A stretch of 64,000 nucleotides of DNA from Gordius sp. MW1 (Eukaryota > Nematomorpha > Gordioida > Gordea > Gordiidae), in NCBI GenBank assembly GCA_964036665.1, contig OZ038526.1, positions 29,016,001 through 29,080,000 of the forward strand, read 5' to 3'. The position numbers were made by a program, and so were the translations under genes. Below are positions 41,501-53,500 of the stretch, piece after piece. Under the pieces are notes generated by a model. That model saw only the letters and a list, made by a program, of their open reading frames with translations. It had not been told where the DNA came from and did no database searches. Positions within the stretch are counted from its first letter, which is position 1. Each line of letters begins with the position of its first letter.

Positions 41501-44500
41501 CTTGTCTTAATATCGGTTTTTGTTACGCAGCAAAAATCGTCGTACGGGTTATAACACAGCCGTGTCTTAACTTTGAACTCATAGCCGATTTATATTTCAG
41601 ACGCAAAACATAACAGCCATTTTGTGAGATGCAGACGTTTTCGTGAGCTTAGATGTTGTATGGTTTTAAGCTTTTAGGTATCAGCAAAGTTTTGATTTAA
41701 TTAAAAATGTTGAAATCAACAAATAAACCTTTTAACTATCAGTAAAAATTAATAGTATCCATCAAGTTTGACCCATGAAATTAAATCTGATATTTAGACA
41801 AAGATAGATTGCGATGGAATTCGATATTAAGACAAGCCCTAACAATTATTTAATAGTAAATAAAATATATTTTATATTTTTATTGGTTTTATAGTTTTGG
41901 CGTAAGGACCCTGTTGCCTTTGTGGAAAAAAGGAGGTTCGTCCCAGCAATATAGACTGTTGGAAGGCTCTCTGCAATTAATTGCAACTCTCGTTACCTTT
42001 AAAAATCTCACGAGTAAATATCTATGGTTATTGGTGATTGTTGATTGGGATTTCATTTATCCTCAATACCGAAAATTTCTACAGCTTTACTTTAAGAATA
42101 GTGCAGAAATGGAAACTTAATATTGATTGCTTTCCTTAATTTTTCAAACAACGCCATTTTTGTTATTGCCGAACTTTCGTTAATTTTTTTGTGAGAATTT
42201 ACAATCAAAGGAGAATATAATATGATGTTATCTTCCTAGACTAGATAGACAGCTCATCAACTTTAAATAAGTGTCCCGTTTTGCCGCCATTTTAAAATGT
42301 GCACAAATAAGGGAAGGACGTACAGATTATAGTAATTTTGGTTATTTAAAGTATTTTTAAAACGTAATGAAATAAATATTCAATTAGTTTAACATTAAAA
42401 ACAGCATTTTAGAATATGGTACATTTACAAAATTCACAAAAATAAAAATTTAAATACTGTGATGATGGGATGTTAAAGCAATTTAGTGACATTTGCATTT
42501 TAATAAATAATCATTTATTAACATTCCATTTTATTTATTAACTAATGAGAAAGGTAAATTCAATTTTATGTTTTAACAATAGTGTACACTGCAGAAAAAC
42601 ATGGGAATTAAATTCAAAATGGTGGATTTGGCATGAGTAGTCTATGTAGTTTATGATTAGCAAAGAGATTTTAATCTTTGCTTGGTTTGGTTTTGCCTTC
42701 TTTGTTAATTAGTTGGACAAAATTAAGACAGGAATTTGTAAACATATTTTTAAAAATTGATTAAATAACTACTAATATGAAATTTTTTTTTGGCGTTTAA
42801 AATATTTATTAGCCATTATTGCAGTAAAACGATGAAAATTTAATATATTTTAATATATTTTCTATCTTAAATCATAGATCAACAAGAACACGAAGCCTTG
42901 AAGAATGAAATGGTGGCGTGTTTGTGTAAGGGAAAACCGACGCATAGTCAATTGCTAGAATTGGTCCCCGATAAATCGGCCTACTCAAATGCCAACCGCC
43001 AAAATGGAAAATTTAAAACTGTCTTGGACGAGGCTAGTATTATAAATACATAATTTTTATAATTTCATTTTTTAATTTATGATTTTTAATCATGATTTTG
43101 TTATTATGGGAATTTAAATGAATTTTTGTGGAATCCTAGATAGCGGTTTATAAGCCACCGGATTTTGAAGCGGGCGGAGAAATATCTCAGGGCCATTACG
43201 AACCTAAAGGTATTTTCAGCAAAATTTTACCCTCACTTTGGGTCTTAAATTTAGTGTTAACTCTATTTTTATCTGTTATATCTTATGATACTTTTTGTGA
43301 AACAAATGGTCCATTATTATCAAGGATAGTAACTTGGAATATACACTCTGGTTTTTAAATGAGTTTACGGACTCCTTTGCCATTTCAATAAATTTATTGA
43401 ATTTGAATAATTTTATTATTGAAAGCGGAGTTAGCATGGGCTTAGCCAGGTTGGAATTAGAGGGGGGGGGCAATTATGATTTCGGGAGGGGCAATATTAA
43501 ATTTTAAAGAACTTTTTAATTTAGAGGGGAAAGCAGCTGCCCCTCCCTCCAGTTTATTGATAATTCTATGGGCCATCTGAAAGTGGGATCTTTGGCTTTT
43601 ACCTTGCTAATTTTACATATATGTAATATTTATGAAGGAAAACTTTTAATTTTATTTGTTAGGTTTTGTATGGGAGAAACTTTACGACCCCTTGCAACTC
43701 ATGTTTACCGATATGACAAGGAAGGATTTCCAAACTAGCATGGACAGATACAAAGAATAGTGATTATTTCATCTACACTTTTTTTCATTAAATATTGCCT
43801 TATCTGTAATTTAAAATTGTTTTAAAATGATATATATTACTTTATATAAATGTTCTAAGGTGTTAAATTTATATTTTATACAGAATTTATATTTATTCTA
43901 AACTTAATTAATAAATTATTTTTATCGTTAAAGGTGACATATAGAGTTTAAATAAAGAAAAGTTTAGGTTTAAACGTTGCGAGAGCGTTTTTAGGATTGA
44001 AAAAGTAGTGAGATCCATTTAAAAGTCCATAAGTAATCCCAATTTTACCAAACTTGCTATATATTTTTATTTTTATTATTATGTTTTTTTTTATCTAAAC
44101 TTTAATAATTATGAATATTTAAAATAATTATTTTTTCGATAGTTGGAAGTGGAAATTAGCTAAAACGCGGGGCAATAAAGTATCTACTCTAGATCTATGG
44201 CCACCCTTTAGAATCCCGACGGCCAACCTTGAAAAGGCCGAACAAAATTCCACCAAATTATTCGATATGTTACCCAATCTCTTACACACCGAATCCCTGT
44301 TCATAGTTTTGATCAACGTTTTGTACGGGGTAAATGTGTACTTCACGCATATATAGCTATTTTCGCCCCTTTTGCCAAATTTTTATTGATAAAAATTACT
44401 TGTTTTCTCTAGAATTTGCGAATTTATTATGCTTGAATGTGTTAATTTTTTAATTTTTTACTTTTGTTTGCTGTTGCGAAGTTCTAAAAAAATGATCGGT

Positions 44501-47500
44501 ATTTTTTGATTGAAAAGTTTCTTGCAACTCTTAAAGTTTTTTAAGTTTTCTTACAAATTATTTTAGCCGGTTTGGTCAAATATGAAATATGCCTCGGTGA
44601 AAAATTTCTCTGTTAAACATTTAAAGTGATATGATAAGTCATAATATCACTGACAACGATAATATCGTTATTTCTTATTAGGTTTTATAATTGATTCCAA
44701 AAAGGCGATTTTTAAGTTTTTTGTAAATTATTTATTACTTAAATTTTTGGTCGAGGCTAAATATGAGTTTTGACTGGCTAAATATCAGCTAATTTACATT
44801 AGAGTTCGTTTTTACTATGTAGTACTTAAATTTCTGAGGCTAAATTTGCGTTTTTGCTAGCCATTATATATCAGTTATTCACATTAAAGTTCCTCTCAAA
44901 ATGTATCTTTACTTTTTTGCTTTTTTTCACAGTACATTAGAAATCCGTCTCATTTCCCAGAAACGCTTCTGCAAATGGCTGTGTACCTACTAAGGCTCGC
45001 ACTCCAATTACCTGCCATCTCGCGAAACTCCTTCGCCCAACTGAACCAAGAAAAATTAGTTTTAGTACGAAATACATATTTATCAACCTAGGTTTTTATA
45101 TAAAATGTTTTCAATATTAGTGGTGATCACATATTCTTAAAGTTGTAAAGCGAGGTTCAACTTATAAAGATTTTAATTTAATTTTTTAACACTTTTTTAG
45201 CAGTTAATCTCTATATTATGGATGTTAATTTAATATGACTCCTTTAAAATATAGTTTAATTTGGTATTGTAAACTAAAGAAAAAATTATTTAAATACTTA
45301 TAGTTTAAGATGGCCTCAAGTTTTTGTTAATTTGTAATCCATCAAGACAATTTTTATATAATTTTCTTAGGTTTTTAATGATGCGATTTTAGGTAATACT
45401 TACAAAATAGATAGTTCGACCAAAGGTTTTTTTGATTATATAATAATTTAAAAATATAACATATCTGTTCAAAAGCTTATCTATAAATTCTATTTTGCAT
45501 CAACCGCTGGTAAAAATGTTAAAAACGTTAGTAAGTTATTGAATAATTTAATAAGAAAATAAAAAATCTTATAAATAAAAGTTAGTTTTAATTAATATAT
45601 ATTTGAATTTAGTATTATTAGTTTAAACTATTACAATTATAATGTGTTATATGAGTACTGCAACTTCCTCTTTTAAAAGAGGCCAAGAATCCAAAAAGAT
45701 TTAAATTTAAGTTTGCGATTAAAATTGCTATCAATTGTTTCAATAAAAATGCGGGGAATATGTAGAGTAGTGTTGTAAAAACGGCTAGGTTTTATTTGAT
45801 CGATCTTTGGTTTTCCTAAGACATATGGTCGCTTTTGGTCTGTTTTTTAAATTTTTTGGTATGCTTACATCTAGTCGACTAAAACCAAAAATCGACCAAA
45901 CAAAATTCCTCCATTTATATTTAATATAATAATAACTGATTTAGAAAATGGGAGTTTCAAGCGAATATTCCAAGGCTAAAAGGAAAGAATCTTTAATAGA
46001 TCCAGAGCGTGATGATCTTCCGCCAAAATTAGCGGAATTAAACGATCCCTATTCCTCTAAACCTGCCTCGGCCGTTTTAGATGGTCGGCAGCTAGCCCAT
46101 CAAGATTATGCCAAAGAATTAGAAACCGGAACTTCAGCTTATGGTGAATGTCACATTTGTTTTTGCGTTGATAATTTTATTTGAGCAAACGTTTTCTGAA
46201 AATATCAGAGATTTAGATATGTTAAAATATAGGACGAAATATATAAATTAATTATTATTTATTTTGGAACGACTTTAAATAGTTCAAATATCAAGAAAAT
46301 ATCTATTTGATCAGTGAATCTCCTCTTAGATACTAAATTAAAAAAATTTGATTTTATAAATTATTAAAGCTAACAAAATGTGATAAAGTTTGAGCTTAAA
46401 ATGTCGAATGTTTAGATACTAAATAACTTTTACGGTTTTTTGGAAATTTCGATCATAAAGAGTTAGCCCAAGAAGGGTAAATCATCTATAATCGAACGTA
46501 GCTGACGAATTTTGTTAGAACATTGACTACGAATTTGAGATTGAAATAATCACTATAAAACTTGACACATAAAAAATTGTTTAATAATTTTTTTATCTTA
46601 CTATATACCAAAATACTATAATCCCCTTTTTAAAATCCTCCTTCTTGATATATAGGTATTTTTAGGCTACATTACTGTTACATATCAAAAATTCAGTCCG
46701 TTTTAAGGGTGATCATTATATCTACTGCCATCCTCTTACTAATGACTTTTAAAAAGGCTTTTTAATAATTTTCACCCATAGAACGGTTTATTTCAACGAA
46801 TGGCCTGACAAAATAGTAGACTGCTAATGTTTTCTTTTTCATGCAGATTTTTAAACATGCCATAAAGCACATCATGTGTTAGTAATTATAATGCATTTTT
46901 TATTAACGGACGTCCTCTTTAAAACATAGATTTTATTGGAAGAAGTGAGCTTATTAATTGCTATGCAATTTATGGGCTCACTTTCCAATTTGTTTTGTCA
47001 CGCTATTCGGCGTGCGCACCGAACGTGGATGTCACGCACCGAACGTGGATGTCACGCACCGTTTTGTTTACTTTTAATTTTTGTTAATTTAACCAGTTTT
47101 TGGGTTCGAATCCCGGGATTTTTTTTTACTATTATGATTGTTCCTGTTACTACCATTGATAATAAGACTTTTTGGCCGTCCGCTGGGCGCTGACCACTGG
47201 AAAAAAATGACCATTTGGCCAAAATGTGAATCCAAGTTTATTTTTCCGTTTTTTTTGCCTCTTATGATTGTTCTTGTTCCTACCATTGATAATAAGACTT
47301 TTTGGCCGTCCGTTGGCTGCTGACCAATGAAAAAAACGTGGATGTCACGCACCGAACCGAACGTGGATACGCACTTTTAATTTTTGTTAATTTAACCAGT
47401 TTTTGGGTTCGAATCTCGGGGTTTTTTTTGAATATTATTATTGTAACTGTTACTACCATTGATAATATGACTTTTTGGCCGTCCGCTGGCTACTGACCAC

Positions 47501-50500
47501 TGTAAAAAAATGACCATTTGGCCAAAATGTTAAACGAAATTTTTTTTTGCGTTTTTTTTGCCGCTTATGATTGTTCCTGTTACTACCATTGATAATATTT
47601 CTTTTTGGCCGTCCGTTGGCTGCTGACCAATGAAAAAAACGTGGATGTCTTGCACCGAATGTCTTTTTTGTTCACTTTTAATTTTTGTTAATTTAACCAG
47701 TTTTTGGGTTCGAATCCCGGTTTTTTTTTGACTATTATGTTTGTTCCTGTTACTACCATTGATAATAAGACTTTTTTGCCGTCCGCTGGCTGCTGACCAA
47801 TGGAAAAAAATGACCATTTGGCCAAAATGTGAATCCAAGTTTATTTTTTCGCTTTTTTCCGCCTATTATGATTGTTCATGTTACTACCATTGATAATCTG
47901 CCTTTTTGGCCGTCCTCTGGCTACTGACCACTGGAAAAAAATGACCATTGGCCAAAGTATGAAGTAAAATTTTTTTCCTCGTTTTTTTGACTCTTATGAT
48001 TGTTCCTGTTACTACCATTGATAATATGACTTTTTGGCCGTCCGCTGGCTACTGACCATTGGAAAAAAATGACCATTGGCCAAAGTATGAAGTAAAATTT
48101 TTTCCCTCGTTTTTTTGGCTAACATTGACTTATAGAGTATCTGTTGGTAGTGACCAATGAAAAAAATGACCATTTGGCCAAAGTGTGAAACGAAATTTAT
48201 TTTTTGCGTTTTTTTTGACTCTTATGATTGTTCCTGTTACTATCATTGATAATAAGACTTTTTGGCCGTCCGCTGGCTACTGACCACTGTAAAAAAATGA
48301 CCATTGGCCAAAATGTGAATCGAAAATTTCTTTTTCTCCTTTTCTTCGCTAACATTGATTTATAGACCATCTGTTGGTACTGACCAATTAAAAAAAATGC
48401 CCATTGACCAAAATGTGATTCGAAAATTATTTTTTCGTTTTTTTGACTACTATGAATTTATATCCACTTTTACCGTGTGCTGGCTGCTGACCAATGGAAA
48501 AAATGACCTTAGGTAACTTTTTATGTTTGTTATTAAGTTTTATTAATTATATTGTCTGGGTTTCTAAATTTTTAATTGATTTTATTACGTTTTTCGTTGC
48601 TTTTTCTATTTTTATATGTTCAAAATTTATAAATTTTACTCGAAATTTAAATTTTAGATAAATAGCTCTAATCCCATTTCCGAAATTTTAATATGAAATT
48701 CCAACAATATTCTTCCATTTATAACTACTTCCCTAAAAAATAACTTTTCAATGGAGAAAAGTAGTAGAAAAGTAGTAGCCAGGGTAATTTACAAATTATT
48801 ATAAATCACTCGAGATCCAGAATTTAATTTCGAAAATGTTAGTACTAATTCAGTAGGAGAAGAAGGGTAACATAGAGATCAGGCAGGATCAGGGTTATAA
48901 TATAAGCTATTTGTTATATCTTTCTTAGTTAATCGTTCATCTATTTCAGCTAAACCTAATTCAAAAAGGCATTATACAACAACAAGATGTTGTAATAGGC
49001 TTCGGGGCTCAAAAAAAAGCTAATAGATCATTTTTGAATATCCCATTTTTTATACCATTTTTGAATATCTATACTATTTTATTTTTAGATATCTTATTAA
49101 TTAATCTAATTATTATTACATCTTATATTTAAAAGTCATATTTTTGAATATCTAACCCATTTTCATATATTTAAATCTTATTTTCAAATTTGATATGCGG
49201 CATACACCTCATAAGACATCAAGTACATTTTAGGGTCTAAATTTTTTATTAGCTTTTTTCTGATCATATTTCCTCGATACGCCTATGACAGTGAACAAAA
49301 GTAAGTTTTTAAATTCACTTGACGGCGTCGCGCATCTGTGCATCACATCACATTATCGGTTAATTTATTATAAAGGGGAGAGAGGGGAGGGGAAAGGGGA
49401 GAAACAGTAGAGTCCCTTATAATTCTAATCCTGCTTACGTCATGCAAATAAAATTGTTATTTAGCACAACGCTCTCTCCTAAAAATTTTAGCCAAAGTTT
49501 TAATAAATTTCAAATTAATTATGGATTTAAAGGGGGCAACTGCCCCTCTTTGCCACCCACTGGCTACGCCGATGTTTATTTGTACCTTCAAGGTCGATAG
49601 ATATTAGGCTTATTATCTCTATACATGGGCGAAGCCAGGTTTTGGATTGGGGGGGGGCAAAACATTTAAAAGTAAAAATAAAATATTTAAACTCATTTAT
49701 TTATAATTATTTATGCATTAGGGTATATATTTTTTCTTTTTAACTTTCTTTTTAGGTTTTCTATGAAATCACAATCTAATTAAATGAAATATATTAACCC
49801 AGTAAAAAAATATATATACTTTTATAAGGTTAAAAATATATTACATAGTTGGCTGTCTTAGCCAAGGGGGAAACCCTAGTAATTATCCTACCCCCTATAG
49901 GGATTCTAGCCCCCTCTCACCTTTCTCGCCCATAAATTGCATAGCAAATAAGCTATATTTATACGTAGAATAGATGAGTCGTCCCCTCTTCCCTTCTCCC
50001 CCTTCTCCGGGGGTCTGGGGGCGGAGCCCCCAGGAGATGGGGGTTTGGGGGCGTAGCCCCCAACGGGGGTTTGGGGGCAGAGCCCCCACCGGGGGACTGG
50101 GGGCGGAGCCCCCAGCAGGGGGTTTGGGGGCGAAGCCCCCAAGGGGGTCTGGGGGCGAAGCCCCCAGTTACGCCCGAAGGGCGTATCTTCTTGTACTTTC
50201 TCTCACCTCTTTTACCATCATCCTGACAGTATTTTGAAAAATTGTTTAACAACTCCTCCCTTCTACTTTTATTAATTAACTCACTATCATCCTAAGGATC
50301 CTATTTAATATTAAAAATGAAAACCTTTAATTACACTGGTCAACAAATAATGGACTTGTGAAATCAATCGGCAAACTGTTTGCAGATTCTGGTAGAGTTT
50401 TTCACGGTGAACACAAATATGTCTTTAATTTTTTCCCTATACGTCAAGTTACTTAGATATTCGCTGTCAAAGTTGCCAAAAACGCGATAGCGTTTCTCAA

Positions 50501-53500
50501 AAGTCAATAACTTGCAAATTAGTCGGTAAAAATTTTGTTTAATAGATTTAATTCGTAGATATATGGGAGAGAAATGTATTCACGAAAACACAAACAACAA
50601 CACGCACTTAATTCCTAGTGTTGAAGAGAAGGGAGGGCGCCCTCAGGTATAGTGTAATTTGTCAATGTAAAAGATAATAGTAAATTTTGTATATAATTTA
50701 AAAAGTAAAAGTGCTAGGGTAAAAAAAAATTGTAAATACATTCCTCTCCCCTATATCTACGTATTAAATCTATTAAATAAAATTTTTAGCGACTAATTTG
50801 CAAGTTATTGACGTTTGAAAAACGCTAAAATCGCGTTTTTGGCAACTTTGAGCTTTGACAGCTAATATTTAAAAAACTTGACGTATAGGGAAAAAACTTA
50901 TTTGTGTTCACCGTAAAAAACCCTACCAGAATCTGCAAAATGTTTGCCGGTTGATTTTTCTTGTTAAACCGTGTTATTATTTGAGATGGGCATAGCCAGC
51001 ACTGGAATTAGAGGGGGGGGGCAATAATGTTTAGGGAGGGTCAAAATGATCATTTATTAAAATTTTGGCCATAATTTTAATAAATTTTTAACAAATTTTT
51101 GGATTTCGAGGGGGCAGCCGCCTCTCCCTGCCCACCCCCGCTCCCTCCCCCCCCCCTCCTTGGCTACGCCCATGTTATTTGATCATCCTCATAAGACAAC
51201 ATTCATAAGGCTGCAATTAATACTGTTTATTTTGCGACTAAAAATTGATGTGGGTATAGTAGATAGCCAAACGTTCATGGAAAAATGGTTGGAACAAAGC
51301 GAGAGCAAACCTAGTTTACAGAGCGCGATTCATTTCAACCCACCCCTGTATACCGCATCCTCCATTCGTACGAGTTTATTCAACAAATTCGCATCCATAG
51401 CTATGCAACCCTCTAGCCGATCTTCTCCTATTCAACCCGTTAAAGAAATAACCGTGGTCTCCTGTTTAAAACAAATTTTGCAGGGAACATCATCTATAAG
51501 CCAGCCTTTTGACTTGGACCACGTTGGTGGAGCATCGCATTATATTTCTCAAGTTTTGAACGACTTGAGCCCGACCTCGGGCTCTGCCGCCGGGCCGGGT
51601 AATTATTTTTCTGCCACGAGTTTGGCTGGTAAAACTGGGAATAACGATTCGGTTTCTGGGTCGCAAAGTTGGACCCATGAGGCTAAAACTCAGCCGAAAA
51701 CTAACGACAAGTGAAACTATAAATTTTACCCTTTCTTACCATATTTGTTGTAGTTTTGGGTATAAATTGATTTTAAAGATGTTTTTATGGGGTTTTAGGC
51801 AAAAAGTGTTGTTATTTAAAAAACAGTATGGCTCTACATTTTTTACCTTATTCGTTGTGGATTGAGAATAGATTGTTTCTGGTGTTTTTATGGGTTTTTA
51901 TTTAGTTAAAAAGTGTTATTTGGTTAAAGGTATTACTCTACAGATTTTGGGTTAATTGTTTTTAAAGCCGTTAGTTTTCCTATGTGTAAAAAGTGATACT
52001 CCATTATATTTGCAGTGTATGATTTTAATGGATTTTCGCAGAAAGAGGTTGGCCCGTGACCGGCAAAAAAAGATTATGGACGCGTTCGCGGCCAAGCAAA
52101 AGAAGTTTATAAAGTACATAGCTTCTGGTAAGATTTCCTCTAATTATAATTAAAGTTTATAAATATTTAATGTGAACTTTATGAAAATTGTGAAAATATA
52201 AAAATGTAAATTATTTTAAAAAATCCCAACATTTATTGCTAGATATGAGTTCTGTTACTCCTACCTTTATGGCGAAAGAAATGAAAGATTTTGAAGATGC
52301 GTTCAGCAGCCCCATTACTTCACGTATGTTGACATTGTGTTTTCTAGATTCGTACATGTTAAAATAAAAACATTTTAAGAATTCGTTTTAATTTAATTGA
52401 AGATTTTAAGGATTCTAAATTAAGACTTAAAATCATTAATAATAGACTACGATAAAAACATCTGGGAAAAAGAGGATAACATTCGTATAATAATTTCAAT
52501 ATGATTCTCGGGTTATATGTGTAAAAAGTTAATCTAATCTTTTGATTTGAGTGCATAAATCTCACTCATTGCTTTCTTTCAAAACATTTAGAAGGGGCTG
52601 TGAGAACAGAGAATTTTGACCAAACACCTATCACGGCCATGGACTTTGAAAACTCCGTTAAAGATTCAATCAACCCAACTACAGATTCTGGTGCCTCCGA
52701 TCCCTTGCCTAAAGATGAATCTGCCGATAATATGAAGGTGCACTGCGCCATATGCGGCATGTCACAACGTTTAAATCGAGAACTTAGCAATGAGGTTGAG
52801 GCTTCTGTTGAAGACGTTAATTATCAGCCCATCGGTCTCGTCACTTTTATTAATGGATCCAATGGTATAACAACTATCTATTGGTTACATGGGCGTAACC
52901 AGCGTTGGGATTAGAGGGGGGGGCAATAATGATTTATGTAGGGGGCAAAATGGTTATTTTTTGAAATTTAGCCATAATTTAAATAAATTTCAACGAATTT
53001 TTAGATTTAGAGGGGGCAGCCGCCCCTCCCTGCCCCCCCCCCTTGGCTACGCCTTTGATTGGTTTTATGATTTATAATCATTTATAGTAATTCTTTTCTG
53101 CCTAAATGTTTTTTTTCCTAATTAGCGGATTTTTTAAAAGATATAGGCTCTAGTATAAATTAAAAGAGCCTGAAGCGCACTATCTGCTATATGCAAGCTC
53201 CTTAAATCTGGACAAAAATACATATTTGAGACATAAATATTTTTGTTCACTTTTCTTTACATAAATTTGCTATGTTTTCTAATCGAAACTTCGCATTGCA
53301 ATAATTGTATAACCCTCAAACTCAATATAAAAAGCTGTTGTATAAAGTTGCAAACATTAAATTTTTATTTTAAGTAAATGGAAGGCGATGGAACTCATAC
53401 CTCCAAATTCCGGAAATTTGTAAGCCCGAAACTTTTAAAGTTCCACTTGCCTTAACTTTTCCCCCGCAAAATGCAACTTCCGACCTCGGTACCAGTCACG

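Noticed and set aside
50008..50167. CRISPR-like regular repeats
   Set aside because: Spacers are just a few bases and nearly identical, the host is eukaryotic and no cas genes exist; it is a hairpin tandem array.
49895..50252. Gly/Pro-rich frames on both strands at the GC hairpin array
   Set aside because: All arise from the tandem GGGGGCGNAGCCCCC units; low-complexity peptides in several frames at once.
51160..51259. Extension of Ubr3 exon 21 leftward into the open frame
   Set aside because: The first bases lie in the hAT-like MITE end and its TSD; only the acceptor ending at 51259 gives the phase required by exon 20.
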